The translations under genes and the position numbers were made by a program. This document shows, piece by piece, positions 25,830 to 35,810 of a stretch of DNA of 64,000 nt (positions are counted from its first letter, which is position 1; every line of letters starts with the position of its first letter). This DNA is from Bacillus sp. es.034 (GTDB taxonomy: Bacteria > Bacillota > Bacilli > Bacillales > Bacillaceae_B). The notes below the pieces were generated by a model. The model ran no database searches and had not been told where the DNA came from. It saw nothing but the letters and a program-made list of their open reading frames with translations. Location: NCBI RefSeq assembly GCF_002563655.1, contig NZ_PDIY01000001.1:248001-312000 (forward strand), given 5' to 3'.

Positions 25830-28262
25830 CTATTGATCGTTGGCAATCGGCAGAAGGATTGTGACGGTGGTCCCTTCGCTGACGTTGCTTTGAATGGATA
25901 GTGAGCCGTGATGCTCCTTGATGATCTTTTGACAAATCATCAGTCCGAGCCCGGTTCCTTTTTCTTTCGTGCTGTAAAATGGTTCACCAAGATGCTTCAT
26001 TCGCTCAGGAGGGATCCCGCTCCCGTTGTCCTGAATCGATATTTTCCCATGGCCATCCACCTTTTCCAGCTGAACATTGAGGAGTCCGCCTGAAGGCATG
26101 GCTTCCAGGGCATTTTTCATCACATTCAGGATGACTTGTTTCATTTGATGGGAATCACAGTAGATTTCGGCCTCTTCTACAGAGAACCTCACATCCACCC
26201 CCTGCTTCAGGCATTCCATCTTGATGAATTCAACGGAACTTGTGAGAAGGGTTGTCAGGGAGGTCAGGGAAAACTTGACGGCCCTTGGTTTAGCCAGTGC
26301 CAGAAACTCATTGGTAATGATTTCGATTCGGTCCAGTTCACCCTGGATGACACCAAGATAAAAGTCATCCTCGGCATTTTCCTTCATGAGCTGGAGGAAT
26401 CCCTTCAAAGTCGTCAGTGGATTCCTGATTTCGTGAGCCACCCCTGCTGCAAGCTGACCGATCATCGCGAGCTGCTCTGACTTTTTCAGCAGGTCTTCGT
26501 TAAGCTTCTTCTCGGATAAGTCACGTATGATGGCAGAAATGCCGATCAAACGTCCTCCATCATTCAAGATCGGATTCATATTAAACGCAATCTCGACGGG
26601 TGAGCCGTCTTTGCGGTACCGGACGGTTTCATAGTCTTTGATCCGCTTCCCGGCCATCACCGTGGCCAGGTTTTGCTTGAACTGACCGACCTGATCGTCC
26701 TGATGGAGAAAGGTGATTTCCCTTCCTGTGATTTCATCCTTCGTCCACCCGAACATCGATTCAAACTGTTGATTCACTTTTAAGACCTTTCCTTCCGGAT
26801 CCAGAAGGGCGATCCCGTCTCCTGCATGCTCGAAATAAGCTTCAAGCAGCTCTTTCGCTTCTTTCAGTTCTTCTTCCATCTGTAGCTTTTCCGTGATGTC
26901 CTGCCCAAATCCGTAAATCCCGATCACCTTATTCTTTACACGAATCGGGATGTTCGTGACGGCTACATGGCTTTTACCACCTTCTCCATTTTCGAAGGTG
27001 GTCACGAATCTTGACGCTTCTCCTTTAAGGGCGACTTCAAATTTCTTGATGGCCGTTTCCTTGCTGCCCTCTGCTATGAACTCACTGAAGTGGCTTCCGA
27101 TCATATGGGGCGAAATGTGGTCCCACTGGGTTTTCACTGCTGGATTCACTTCTTGTATGATGCCGTTTGTATCGACCATATAGATATTGTCGGGACTGTA
27201 TTTTACGATTGATTTATATTTCTGTTCGCTTTCAATCAGCTTTCTCTGGATATCCTTGATCAGGGAAATGTCTGATATGGACACAATGATTTCCACTACG
27301 GCATCTTTTTGAACTACCGGGACGATGGAAGCCAAATACTCCAATTCCTTGTATTCGTCTTCATACGTCAGCTCTTCTCCCGTTTCCCATATCCGCTTTA
27401 ACTTTGGTTGGATCTTCCCCAAATGATGGGAATCGAACACTTCCTGAATCGTTTTCCCGATCACTTTCGAAGGAGTCAGGTTCAGCTTATTCAAAAGCTC
27501 CCCCGCTGCCATTTCAATGATAAAATCCTGATCGCTTTTCTTTATCTTGTACGTGATCGTCTTTTGAAGGCGGAGGGTATTTTCAAGTTCCACCTTTAAG
27601 GACATCAATTCGTTTTCATACTTTTTCTTTTCCGTGATGTCATGGAGGATGATCCCCACACTATCCACCGTTCCGTCACTCTTATAATTGGCTGGGGAAA
27701 TGGTGATATTGCAGGTGATTTTCCGGTGCGTCCCCATATGGAAAGTAACTTCTTCCCCTGTCGTATTCAATCCTTTCAAGCCATTTTTCACAATGGAATG
27801 AAAGGACTGATTCTGCAGTGGGGACTGTCGACAGAGGGGTTCTCCCAAAATGGCATCAGAAATTTGAAAAAGCTCCTGGAAAGACTGATTCATTTCCATC
27901 ACGTTTCCGTTTTTATCAATGATGCATACACATGTAGGCGTGTTGTGGATAAGGGCTTCATAAATCGCCGAATGGGAATGATTCACATCGTCGCGTGTAA
28001 CGCTTGACTCCACAGGGATCATCATGACCAATTCTTTGGACTCATCAATCTGTTTTCGCTTGAATCCATAGTATTGATGATGCTGGCGAATGGAATAGTC
28101 GTCATCCTCCAGCATTTTTAGGAGAAGATTGTCTTCCTTGAGGGTGATCCCCCTCCATTCTTCATTTTGTTCTATAAAAGATGGTTGTGTCACATCGATT
28201 ATTGCTGCCGGGACTGGAATTGAATCTACATTCAATGCATGGTTAGGGTGCATTTGAGCCAT
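25830..28262 (-). CDS. Soluble multi-PAS sensor histidine kinase (sporulation-kinase type)
   Basis: Encodes 810 residues with no membrane helix. About four PAS domains follow one another (roughly 105-215, 230-335, 345-460, 470-590), marked by repeats of the IDKNGNVMEMNQSFQELF, NPAVK, DITEKL and GRLIGISAIIRDLSEK type. Then come HisKA with phospho-His610 in AGVAHEIRNPLTTLKGF and HATPase (NALEAMP, DNGSGIPPE, GTGLGLMICQ). The KinA/KinE-like C-terminus (AKPRAVKFSLTSLTTLL) suggests phosphotransfer to Spo0F and a role in sporulation or stress entry. No response regulator is adjacent, which fits that class. AAGGAAGG precedes the ATG. Confidence 0.92.
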   Translation of the reverse strand: MAQMHPNHALNVDSIPVPAAIIDVTQPSFIEQNEEWRGITLKEDNLLLKMLEDDDYSIRQHHQYYGFKRKQIDESKELVMMIPVESSVTRDDVNHSHSAIYEALIHNTPTCVCIIDKNGNVMEMNQSFQELFQISDAILGEPLCRQSPLQNQSFHSIVKNGLKGLNTTGEEVTFHMGTHRKITCNITISPANYKSDGTVDSVGIILHDITEKKKYENELMSLKVELENTLRLQKTITYKIKKSDQDFIIEMAAGELLNKLNLTPSKVIGKTIQEVFDSHHLGKIQPKLKRIWETGEELTYEDEYKELEYLASIVPVVQKDAVVEIIVSISDISLIKDIQRKLIESEQKYKSIVKYSPDNIYMVDTNGIIQEVNPAVKTQWDHISPHMIGSHFSEFIAEGSKETAIKKFEVALKGEASRFVTTFENGEGGKSHVAVTNIPIRVKNKVIGIYGFGQDITEKLQMEEELKEAKELLEAYFEHAGDGIALLDPEGKVLKVNQQFESMFGWTKDEITGREITFLHQDDQVGQFKQNLATVMAGKRIKDYETVRYRKDGSPVEIAFNMNPILNDGGRLIGISAIIRDLSEKKLNEDLLKKSEQLAMIGQLAAGVAHEIRNPLTTLKGFLQLMKENAEDDFYLGVIQGELDRIEIITNEFLALAKPRAVKFSLTSLTTLLTSSVEFIKMECLKQGVDVRFSVEEAEIYCDSHQMKQVILNVMKNALEAMPSGGLLNVQLEKVDGHGKISIQDNGSGIPPERMKHLGEPFYSTKEKGTGLGLMICQKIIKEHHGSLSIQSNVSEGTTVTILLPIANDQ

Positions 28263-28345
28263 AGTACCTTCCTTTATCGTAACGTTATTACCCCCATTTT
28301 ACCCTACATTTCCCAACATATAAACGACGAATATCCATTCACACG

Positions 28346-28378
28346 AAAAACCCGGGCACCACCTTTCTGCCCGGGTTA
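28346..28378 (-). terminator. Terminator of the psuKG operon
   Basis: On the minus strand AACCCGGGCA pairs with TGCCCGGGTT and ends in TTTTTC. Confidence 0.88.
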
Positions 28379-28395
28379 CTTCTTATCATCTAATA

Positions 28396-29325
28396 TTAAA
28401 TTGCTTCGATGTGGACAAGTTCAGCGTACCGAACGGCAATTTCTGCCCCTATATGAGCATTATGCTTCACGAGGGCAATATTCGCCGTCAGGCTCCTGCC
28501 ATCCGTCAGTTCCTTCACTTTCCCAAGCAGGAAGGGAGTGGCTTCCTTGCCTTTGACCCCTTCTGCATCCGCTTCTTTTAACGCTGTTTCAATGATATGA
28601 TCCATCTCCTGCTCGTCCATGGCATCCGCTTCCGGAATCGGATTGGCCACGACCACTCCGCCTTTCAGACCAAGTTCCCATTTCGCTTTCAGAATGCCGG
28701 CAGTCTCCTCTGCTGTATCCACCTTATAATTCACGGAATAAGGGCTGGTTCTTGTATAAAACGTCGGCAGTGAGTCGGTTTTGTATCCTAAAACGGGTAC
28801 TCCCTTTGTCTCCAGGTATTCGAGGGTCAGGCCGATATCCAATATGGACTTGGCCCCGGCACATACGACAGCCACATTCGATACGGCGAGTTCCTCAAGA
28901 TCCGCCGAAATATCCATCGTCACTTCCGCATTCCTGTGCACTCCTCCAATCCCCCCCGTCACAAATACCGGAATATGGGCAAGCTCTGCACAAATCATTG
29001 TTGCCGCTACCGTCGTCGCCCCGTCTTTACCAGAGGCGAGGATATAAGGGATATCACGCCGGCTCGCCTTGATCACGTCTATTGCCTGCCCTAAATATTC
29101 AAGCTCCTCCTGTGATAATCCGATTTTAATCTTTCCATTCAAAATCGCGATCGTTGCCGGTACCGCGCCTTTTGATCGAATGATATCTTCAACTTCCCTT
29201 GCCGTCTTCACATTTTGAGGATATGGCATGCCGTGAGAGATGATCGTCGACTCCAATGCCACGATCGCCATGCCCTTCCTTTTCGCTTCTTTGACTTCCT
29301 CTGAGTATTCCACATATGAATTCAT
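28396..29325 (-). CDS. psuG: Pseudouridine-5'-phosphate glycosidase
   Basis: Encodes 309 residues. The signature [17 protein letters not shown] and [25 protein letters not shown] identify PsuG. This Mn-dependent enzyme cleaves pseudouridine 5'-phosphate to uracil and ribose 5-phosphate, recovering uracil from RNA turnover. The start is uncertain: ATG 29325 is in the conserved position, GTG 29331 has the better spacing (8 bases) from AAGGGGG, and ATG 29337 is too close. The kinase gene ends just before this site, so the two are co-transcribed and successive steps of one pathway. Confidence 0.93.
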   Translation of the reverse strand: MNSYVEYSEEVKEAKRKGMAIVALESTIISHGMPYPQNVKTAREVEDIIRSKGAVPATIAILNGKIKIGLSQEELEYLGQAIDVIKASRRDIPYILASGKDGATTVAATMICAELAHIPVFVTGGIGGVHRNAEVTMDISADLEELAVSNVAVVCAGAKSILDIGLTLEYLETKGVPVLGYKTDSLPTFYTRTSPYSVNYKVDTAEETAGILKAKWELGLKGGVVVANPIPEADAMDEQEMDHIIETALKEADAEGVKGKEATPFLLGKVKELTDGRSLTANIALVKHNAHIGAEIAVRYAELVHIEAI

Positions 29326-29344
29326 ATTCACATCCATTTCCCCC

Positions 29345-30439
29345 TTAATAATAGAGACTGAATTCCTGTTGCAGTTTGCTTTCGTTAAGAGTCGGTGCCA
29401 CCGTATGCCTCGACTGGAGGGTGATCGACGAACAAATGACACCGATCCTGCACGCCCCGTCCGTATCGGACCCCTTTAAATAACCAAATAATATGCCGGC
29501 TACGAGGGCATCACCCGCACCGGTCACATCCTGTACTTCAACCTTTGGAGGAATGATGGCCGTTGCTTCTTTGTATGTAGTGTAATAAATCAGCCCCTGA
29601 TCCCCCCGGGTAATGACCACACGCTCAGCGCCTCTCAACGTCAGGTCCTTCGCCGCTTTAAAATAATCCCCCTCGGTTTCAATCGTCATATCCAGGTACA
29701 TCTCTGCTTCGCCTTTATTGCAAATGAACCATGACACCCCCTCCAATGATGGAGGGAGTTTCTTCACCTTTGGAGCCGACACAGGGACCACCGCCAAGGG
29801 AACCCCTTCGGATTGACATCTCCGTATGATGTACTTCAACACATCTTCCGGAAAATTCGTATCGAGGAGCACCATTTCTGAAGAGGCAATCAAGCCCCAG
29901 CGCCTTTCTATAAAACCAATGTCAACGCTTTCATAAATGTTCATATCAGCCAGGGCAAATAACAGTTCACCCTTTTCGTCCAATACGGCAGAATAAGCTC
30001 CTGTGCTTTCATTTAAAAACCTCTGGGACCCGGACACATCAGCGAAGGTTTTCGTCTGCTCCATGAGCCAGCCGCCTTCTGTGTCTTCCCCCACGACGGT
30101 GATGAGATTGGTGGACTTCCCGAGTCTCCCAAGATTCTCGGCGACATTTCTCGCGACACCGCCACTTGTTTGTTCCGATCTTGCAGGATTGGACGTCTCC
30201 GGGATCATCTCATCCAGAAGCTGCATCTTCCGGTCGATATTGGCTCCCCCAATGCAGGTGATCCCATTCTTCTTTGGGATCACATATGCACGGCCTAAAA
30301 TCTTCCCCTGCTTGACCAGATTGGAAATATAACCGGCTACGGCCGATCGCGAAATCCCACTTCGCTCGGATAATTCTTGCTGCGTCATAAACGGATTTTC
30401 TTCTATGAATGATAATAAAAGCTTTTCTTTCTCGTTCAC
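29345..30439 (-). CDS. psuK: Pseudouridine kinase (PfkB) with N-terminal winged helix
   Basis: Encodes 364 residues starting at GTG (30437-30439). Residues 1-57 form a winged-helix DNA-binding motif ([47 protein letters not shown]). The rest is a PfkB sugar kinase with [17 protein letters not shown] and [13 protein letters not shown] (catalytic Asp). It phosphorylates pseudouridine for PsuG. The fused DNA-binding domain, seen in a subset of such kinases, suggests that it may also regulate its own operon in response to substrate. GGGGTGGGAG lies before the GTG. Confidence 0.9.
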   Translation of the reverse strand: MNEKEKLLLSFIEENPFMTQQELSERSGISRSAVAGYISNLVKQGKILGRAYVIPKKNGITCIGGANIDRKMQLLDEMIPETSNPARSEQTSGGVARNVAENLGRLGKSTNLITVVGEDTEGGWLMEQTKTFADVSGSQRFLNESTGAYSAVLDEKGELLFALADMNIYESVDIGFIERRWGLIASSEMVLLDTNFPEDVLKYIIRRCQSEGVPLAVVPVSAPKVKKLPPSLEGVSWFICNKGEAEMYLDMTIETEGDYFKAAKDLTLRGAERVVITRGDQGLIYYTTYKEATAIIPPKVEVQDVTGAGDALVAGILFGYLKGSDTDGACRIGVICSSITLQSRHTVAPTLNESKLQQEFSLYY

Positions 30440-30530
30440 TTTCTCCCACCCCTATAAAGAAAAGTAACTTTTGTTAATATTCTAAACTTTTGTTTTATTT
30501 TACACAAGTTGGAAGTTATCAAATAGAAAA

Positions 30531-30566
30531 AAAGACTTGCTCCTCCCACCGGAAAAACAAGTCTAT
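30531..30566 (-). terminator. Terminator of the AGCS symporter gene
   Basis: On the minus strand AGACTTG pairs with CAAGTCT across an 18-base loop, followed by TTTTTTT. Confidence 0.78.
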
Positions 30567-30570
30567 CAGT

Positions 30571-31962
30571 TTAAGATATTTTCTTTTCTTTCACTTTGCC
30601 TGTGTCCTTCAAATAGTACTCTTCGGAAGTAAAGAACTCATTGGTGAGTCTTTTAACCTCCTTACTTAGTAGAAGGACCGCGATGATATTCGGAATCAAG
30701 ATGGCCGCCAGAGCTAAATCAAGGAACTGCCAGATGACCTTGGCCGCTCCGACGGATCCAAGGACGATGGCAACGGTATAAACCACTTTGATTCCCTGAG
30801 CCGCCTTCCAGCCGAACAGGAATTCCGCCTGCTTGGCACCATAAAAGACAATGACGATGATCGTGGACAAGACGAAGAAAATCAAGGAAACCGTGACAAG
30901 GATCCCGCCAAACTCTCCGAAATAGTTCGTAAATGCCTCTGTTGTTAATGCTGAAGGATCGTCCAGAGCATTTTCTGCCGTCCACACCCCTGACGATAAG
31001 ACAACAAAAGCCGTAGCTGTACAGACGATGATCGTATCAATCACGATCCCAACGATCGCCCAAAGGCCCTGTCGTACAGGGTGATCTGTCTGCGCTGCTG
31101 CATGGGCAATCGGAGCTGTTCCGAGCCCTACCTCATTGGAGTATAATCCCCGGGCAAATCCCCAGCGGATCGTCTCTGCGATGGCTACCCCGGCAAAGCC
31201 TCCCATTGCAGACATAGGTTGAAAGGCATGTGACAGAATCAAACTGAAAAATTCAGGTACTGCTTCAATATTCATAAACAAAATCACCAAGGCACTCCCT
31301 ACATAAATCAGGGCCATGAACGGAACGAAGATCTCCGTCACCTTACCGATCCGTTTAATTCCGCCGAATACAATCAGCACGACGATAAGTGCAACGACAA
31401 TACCCGTAATCAATCCATCTACCTTAAAGGTTTCTTCTACGGTGGAAGCTACGGCATTCCCTTGTACCATGACACTTGGGATCAGCTCGATCATAAGGGC
31501 AAAGGCGAACCAGACGCCAAGCCACCTCATGTTCAAACCTTTTGTCATATAGTACATGGGACCGCCGACAAATTCCCCTTTTTCATTCTTCTCACGATAG
31601 CGGACTGCAAGCACACTCTCCGAGAACTTAAGCGCCATCCCGATAAGGGCAATGACCCACATCCAGAAAACGGCCCCGGGACCACCAAACATGATCGCTG
31701 CCGGAACACCGACGATATTCGCCGCCCCGATTGTGGACGACAGTGCGGACGTCAGCGCCTGGAGAGGAGTGACGGTCCCTTCTCCCTTCGGCTTTTTAAA
31801 CACACTTCCAATCGTTTGCTTAAAAATGTAAAGAGGATACCGAAATTGTATAAATTTCAATAATACTGTTAAGTACAAACCCGTTGCACCCAGGACGATG
31901 ATCAATGGTGGACCCCATAACCACGCCGAAATTTTACCTATGATGTCGAAAAACGTATCCAA
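30571..31962 (-). CDS. Alanine/glycine:cation symporter (AGCS family, AlsT-like)
   Basis: Encodes 463 residues with about 11 membrane helices and family motifs GEGTVTPLQALTSALSSTIGAANIVGVPAAI, GAVFWMWVIALIGMALKFSE and GFARGLYSNEVGLGTAPIAHAAAQT. It takes up alanine, glycine or a related small amino acid with Na+ or H+; AlsT itself has been linked to glutamine. The start is TTG 31962. AAAGGAGG is ideally placed before it, and the upstream ATG reading frame (to 31998) includes the ribosome site itself. The 347-base upstream region contains a stem-rich element (32209-32254). Confidence 0.9.
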   Translation of the reverse strand: MDTFFDIIGKISAWLWGPPLIIVLGATGLYLTVLLKFIQFRYPLYIFKQTIGSVFKKPKGEGTVTPLQALTSALSSTIGAANIVGVPAAIMFGGPGAVFWMWVIALIGMALKFSESVLAVRYREKNEKGEFVGGPMYYMTKGLNMRWLGVWFAFALMIELIPSVMVQGNAVASTVEETFKVDGLITGIVVALIVVLIVFGGIKRIGKVTEIFVPFMALIYVGSALVILFMNIEAVPEFFSLILSHAFQPMSAMGGFAGVAIAETIRWGFARGLYSNEVGLGTAPIAHAAAQTDHPVRQGLWAIVGIVIDTIIVCTATAFVVLSSGVWTAENALDDPSALTTEAFTNYFGEFGGILVTVSLIFFVLSTIIVIVFYGAKQAEFLFGWKAAQGIKVVYTVAIVLGSVGAAKVIWQFLDLALAAILIPNIIAVLLLSKEVKRLTNEFFTSEEYYLKDTGKVKEKKIS

Positions 31963-32208
31963 TCGTGCTCCTCCTTTGATAGAGGCAATGGCTAACATTT
32001 GGAATGAAAAGTGGGGGAATGGTTGTTTCCTATGTATGTATAAACCCTATCATTTTATTAACACAAACCCCGAATCCTGAAAAATTAGCCACTACTTCTA
32101 CATGCTTTTCCAGGCTTTTCCCTAAAATGGGACCTGTAAAACATTTTGAGGAGAATTCTTACTAAATGCGTGAAGAAGCTTCCTGTGAGATGGGATGTCA
32201 TCACCATG

Positions 32209-32254
32209 AGAGATCAGTCATTCTATGAGTGACGCCCTTCGACATGATCTCTCC
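32209..32254 (-). other. Stem-rich element upstream of the AGCS gene
   Basis: GAGAGATCA (32209-32217) pairs perfectly with TGATCTCTC (32246-32254), and the loop holds a further GTCA/TGAC pairing. It is not followed by a T run. It sits in the 347-base region between motB and the AGCS start (31963-32309), which otherwise holds the motB terminator and a possible promoter (TTGTGT, 17 bases, TTATAC on the minus strand) but no gene. It could be part of a structured leader, or of a second motAB 3' structure. Confidence 0.4.
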
Positions 32255-32273
32255 ATTTCCCCGGAAATACGTC

Positions 32274-32311
32274 AAAAAACCTTCAGCGGATGATCCGCTG
32301 AAGGTTTTTTT
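32274..32311. terminator. Terminator of motAB
   Basis: AACCTTCAGCGGAT pairs with ATCCGCTGAAGGTT, with A and T runs on both sides. Immediately follows the motB stop on the minus strand. Confidence 0.92.
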
Positions 32312-33104
32312 ATTCTGTCACCCTTGGTAATATCAATACTTCCACCCGGCGGTTCTGTCCTCGTCCCTCTGCTGTTCCATTGTCTGCGATCGGTTCGAAT
32401 TCACCGAAGCCTTTCGCGCTGAACCATTGGGGATCAAGAACGGGATTGTCTAAAATGATTTTCATGAAATTGACCGCCCTCATGACGCTTAGCTCCCAGT
32501 TGGAGTCGAATTCCGCATTCCGGATGGGCACATTATCTGTATGTCCACTGATGATGATGTTCCGTGGCGGATTCATTTCCAGAAGGCCCGATAATTCTTC
32601 GGCAACATTCTGGTCACTGCCCTGGACCGTGGCAGACCCCGAGTCGAACAATACATTGTCCCGAATCGTGAGGAGGAGCCCTTCATCCGTCAGCTTGGTG
32701 ACGAATTGAAGCTCCAGATTATTCGTTTTAATGTATTCGTTTATTTTTTTCTGGATTTCCTTCAGCTCTTCCTGATCCTTTATAAAGGCCTGCTTCTCTA
32801 GCTCAGCTTTACTTAATTCCTTTTCTTTTTCTTTATCGATCCCGGCTGAGGCAGCAGCCTGCTTCTGTTCTTGATCGCTTGACTGCTGAGGCGCGACAGG
32901 GCTTGGATACTCCATCATTCCCGTGCCCCCGGTGAAGATTTCACTGAATACCTGAGAGAGCTCCTTGAACTTCTGGGCGTCCACCGAGCTTGATGCGTAC
33001 AAGACGATAAACAGCGCCAGCAACAGTGTGAGTAAGTCAGCATACGGAATGAGCCAGGATTCATCCATATGTTCGTCGTCATGTTTCTTCTTACGCCGCC
33101 TCAT
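32310..33104 (-). CDS. motB: Flagellar motor stator protein MotB
   Basis: Encodes 264 residues. A basic N-terminus and single membrane helix hold the proton-binding Asp23 (IPYADLLTLLLALFIVLYASSS). An OmpA-like peptidoglycan-binding domain (about 150-262) has NIIISGHTDNVPI and GRGQNRRVEVLI. Together with MotA it forms the stator that drives flagellar rotation from the ion gradient. The helix sequence matches H+-type MotB rather than MotS. Two ATGs occur. AAAGGGGG touches ATG 33110 but is 6 bases from ATG 33104, which is chosen. It overlaps motA by 14 bases. Confidence 0.95.
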   Translation of the reverse strand: MRRRKKKHDDEHMDESWLIPYADLLTLLLALFIVLYASSSVDAQKFKELSQVFSEIFTGGTGMMEYPSPVAPQQSSDQEQKQAAASAGIDKEKEKELSKAELEKQAFIKDQEELKEIQKKINEYIKTNNLELQFVTKLTDEGLLLTIRDNVLFDSGSATVQGSDQNVAEELSGLLEMNPPRNIIISGHTDNVPIRNAEFDSNWELSVMRAVNFMKIILDNPVLDPQWFSAKGFGEFEPIADNGTAEGRGQNRRVEVLILPRVTE

Positions 33105-33882
33105 CCTCATCCCCCTTTAGTAACAAGATCCGTTCACTTGCCGGTAAATAGGATGCAAGCTTCTGTTCGATCACCCGGGGAGATTCTCCCTCGATGATGG
33201 AAAGAATGCCTTCCACCATCATCATTTTCATTTGAACTTCACGCTTGGATTTCCGTTTCAGCTTGTTGGCAAAGGGATGCCACAAAACATAACCCGTGAA
33301 GATACCAAGCAATGTCGCGACGAAGGCCGCAGAGATCGCATAGCCGAGCTCATCGGTATTATCCATGTGGCTGAGGGCTGCGATCAACCCAATGACGGCC
33401 CCGAGGACCCCGAGTGTCGGCGCATACGTCCCTGCCTGTGTGAAGATGAGGGCTCCTGCACTGTGACGCTCTTCCATGGCATCGATTTCTTCATGAAGCA
33501 CATCCCTTATGTAATCGGCACTCTGTCCATCCACTGCCAATGAAAGTCCGTCCCTGAGGAATGGATCATCCACTTCCTGGGTTTTGGCCTCCAGTGCAAG
33601 CAGCCCTTCTTTCCGCGCAAGATCCGCCACTTGTGAGAAGAATTGGATCGTTTCTTTCGGGTCCTGCAATTTTTGTTCTTTAAACAGTATGCCGAAGAGC
33701 TTCGGTACTTTTTTGATTTCATGTGTCGGGAATGCAATGGTCACTGCGGCCACCGTCCCCAGTAAAATAATCAAAATGGCTGCAGGGTTCAATAAGGCAA
33801 CCGGACTTACTCCTTTGAACACCATCCCTACTCCCACCGCTATCAATCCTAAAATGACTCCTATTAAAGACGTCTTATCCAT
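33091..33882 (-). CDS. motA: Flagellar motor stator protein MotA
   Basis: Encodes 263 residues with four membrane helices. The MotA-typical cytoplasmic loop contains ARKEGLLALEAKTQEVDDPFLRDGL. The conserved TYAPTLGVLGAVIGLIAALSHMDNTDELG and FVATLLGIFTGYVLWHP complete the signature, very close to B. subtilis MotA. It conducts protons with MotB and presses on the rotor protein FliG. A sigma-D promoter (33920-33946) drives the pair, as in B. subtilis where motAB stands apart from the large fla/che operon. Confidence 0.96.
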   Translation of the reverse strand: MDKTSLIGVILGLIAVGVGMVFKGVSPVALLNPAAILIILLGTVAAVTIAFPTHEIKKVPKLFGILFKEQKLQDPKETIQFFSQVADLARKEGLLALEAKTQEVDDPFLRDGLSLAVDGQSADYIRDVLHEEIDAMEERHSAGALIFTQAGTYAPTLGVLGAVIGLIAALSHMDNTDELGYAISAAFVATLLGIFTGYVLWHPFANKLKRKSKREVQMKMMMVEGILSIIEGESPRVIEQKLASYLPASERILLLKGDEDEAA

Positions 33883-33919
33883 CTGATCGCTCCACCTTAC
33901 TCATCGTAGTCTACTACTA

Positions 33920-33946
33920 ATATCGGATGAAGCCGCTGATTATTGA
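33920..33946 (-). promoter_or_regulatory. Sigma-D promoter of motAB
   Basis: On the minus strand TCAA (33943-33946), a 15-base spacer and TCCGATAT (33920-33927) match TAAA-N15-GCCGATAT at 10 of 12 positions. Confidence 0.8.
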
Positions 33947-33992
33947 GTGATAGTTTTATTCATAATTTTGTAAAAATTACTATAAAACGTTA

Positions 33993-34020
33993 TGAAGAAT
34001 CAGTCTGCATTTGTCGATAT
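33993..34020 (+). promoter_or_regulatory. Possible sigma-D promoter of the chemoreceptor gene
   Basis: TGAA (33993-33996), 16 bases and GTCGATAT (34013-34020). The -10 matches 7 of 8 positions of GCCGATAT. It is divergent from the motAB promoter. Confidence 0.6.
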
Positions 34021-34059
34021 ATGGAATATACGGGATTTTATTAAAAGGAGAGAAACGTC

Positions 34060-35541
34060 ATGACCCCCAAGCAATTGAAAGAAATCGATAGTAAAAGAAA
34101 GAACCTTCTGCTTCTGATCACATACGGAATCAGCCTTGCAGCCGCGCTCTCGTATTCGATCATCCATAAGTCGGGAACGATTACCGTCACGATATTTTCC
34201 CTGCAGATCGCTTTTCTTGCAGGATACTTCGTCGTGCTGCAATTGATAGTAAAGAAACCGCATTCCTTTGTTTATTTCAGCATCCCGACTGTGTATGCCT
34301 TGATGGGAATCTGGCTTTTCCTTGAAGGATCCAATCCACCGGACTTGGTCATCCTTTTATTTCTGGCTGTGATCAGTGCCATTCACTTTAATCCTGTCAT
34401 CTTTGGAATCGGCTTCACATCCGGTCTCATCCTACTCGTCATGAACGGGGTGCTTGCGCCAAAGGGAGATCCGATTTACGCTGAACTATTTGTCCCTGCT
34501 TTACTGAGCTATGTATTGCTGGGCATCGTCCTTTGGGTCGTCATCCACTTAAACCGCACACAATTCAAACAGCTTCAGGAATTCATTCATCGGACGGAAA
34601 GTGAAAGTAAAGAAAAAGAAAACCAGCGAAACTTTTTACAAAAAGAACTGGCGACCATCTCAGGAAGCATCCAACAAATCCACGAACAGATCCAGACCCA
34701 TCTCGTCTCCCATGATGAAATGAAAACGGCAGTGAATGAAATCTCAGCGGGAAGTGTCACCCAAAGCGATCAAATCAATAACATCGCCCTGGTCACAGAA
34801 ACGACAATGGGAAAAATGGAAGAAGTCGCAATGCTGTCAGATGATCTTACCGCCCACTCCACCGACGCGAATGCGATTGCCGTGTCAGGAAGCGAACGGG
34901 TCATGGATCTTCAGGAAAACATGATCGAATTGAAAAACATCATTGAAGGCCTTCACCAGACCTTTAAAGAGCTCACAAGCAAAATTGAAGAAACCAACAG
35001 CTTTATCGGAAGCATCCAGGACATTACGGACCAAACCAATCTCCTCGCTTTGAATGCATCTATCGAGGCGGCACGGGCAGGAGAAGCAGGGCGCGGCTTC
35101 AGCATCGTCGCCGATGAAATAAGAAAATTGGCCGAAATCACGAGGAATACGGCGACACGCATCAACGACAATCTCGCATCCGTCAATGCGGTGAACTCGT
35201 CTGCTGTTGAGATCATGAATCTAAGCTCTGAAAAACTTAATGAAAATGTGGGCGCTACCGGTGAGGTCACGGCGTATTTCACCTCATTGCGAGAGAAGCT
35301 TGAAGCCCTGTCAAATGAATTCCAGCGCCTCACCATCACCGCTTCTGACGTCAGGGGGCAGACCGAAGAAGCCGAGCTCTCAACGAAGGAACTGGCGGCT
35401 GTCATCCAACAGACTTCTGCCGGCCTGGAGGAAATCAGCGCCACTATTGAAACCCTTCACGGTGACAACCGGACGATTGCTCAATATGTTCAAGATACTG
35501 CCACAAGTGCAGCCCGGATTCAGAACAGTGTCAACGCATAA
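34060..35541 (+). CDS. Methyl-accepting chemotaxis protein, membrane-embedded sensor
   Basis: Encodes 493 residues. About six membrane helices (residues 15-165) with short loops replace the usual extracellular domain. There is no HAMP, and the helices lead by a coiled coil into the signalling domain. That domain has the hairpin tip [39 protein letters not shown]. Such receptors sense membrane-associated or internal cues, such as energy state, and signal to CheA. AAAGGAG precedes the ATG. A divergent sigma-D promoter pair links its expression to motAB. Confidence 0.9.
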   Translation: MTPKQLKEIDSKRKNLLLLITYGISLAAALSYSIIHKSGTITVTIFSLQIAFLAGYFVVLQLIVKKPHSFVYFSIPTVYALMGIWLFLEGSNPPDLVILLFLAVISAIHFNPVIFGIGFTSGLILLVMNGVLAPKGDPIYAELFVPALLSYVLLGIVLWVVIHLNRTQFKQLQEFIHRTESESKEKENQRNFLQKELATISGSIQQIHEQIQTHLVSHDEMKTAVNEISAGSVTQSDQINNIALVTETTMGKMEEVAMLSDDLTAHSTDANAIAVSGSERVMDLQENMIELKNIIEGLHQTFKELTSKIEETNSFIGSIQDITDQTNLLALNASIEAARAGEAGRGFSIVADEIRKLAEITRNTATRINDNLASVNAVNSSAVEIMNLSSEKLNENVGATGEVTAYFTSLREKLEALSNEFQRLTITASDVRGQTEEAELSTKELAAVIQQTSAGLEEISATIETLHGDNRTIAQYVQDTATSAARIQNSVNA

Positions 35542-35585
35542 TCTGTGGTAAACTAAGAACAGAAGCTTTAAAGGATGTGGCACTG

Positions 35586-35771
35586 TTGAAAAAACGATTC
35601 ACCATGATCATTCCCATCATGATACTCGTAGCCATTGCATGTTATTGGATGCTCGGCAAATATTATGCCGAGATCGAAATGGTTTCAAAATTCATGCTGA
35701 TCATCGGAGGCACCCTCCTATCCGGCGTGATTTCCTTCTTCCTATTTAAAGAAGACGGGGAACCGAAATAA
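35586..35771 (+). CDS. Small two-helix membrane protein (61 aa)
   Basis: Encodes 61 residues from TTG 35586, with two hydrophobic helices (MIIPIMILVAIACYWML and SKFMLIIGGTLLSGVISFFLF) and a charged tail. It begins 44 bases after the chemoreceptor gene without a terminator between and is probably co-transcribed. AAAGGA is 10 bases before TTG; the upstream GTG at 35577 overlaps the ribosome site. I do not recognise the family. Confidence 0.7.
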   Translation: MKKRFTMIIPIMILVAIACYWMLGKYYAEIEMVSKFMLIIGGTLLSGVISFFLFKEDGEPK

Positions 35772-35810
35772 AGAAAACACCACTTTCCGTAATGAAAGTG
35801 GTGTTTTCTT
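35771..35810. terminator. Bidirectional terminator
   Basis: AAGAAAACACCACTTTC pairs with GAAAGTGGTGTTTTCTT around 6 bases, between convergent genes. Confidence 0.92.

Noticed and set aside
32209-32290. Glycine riboswitch upstream of the symporter (GGAGAGA and CTCTCA present on the minus strand)
   Set aside because: The interval between the arms is too short and the conserved AGGCAAAAGGAC-type segment is missing.
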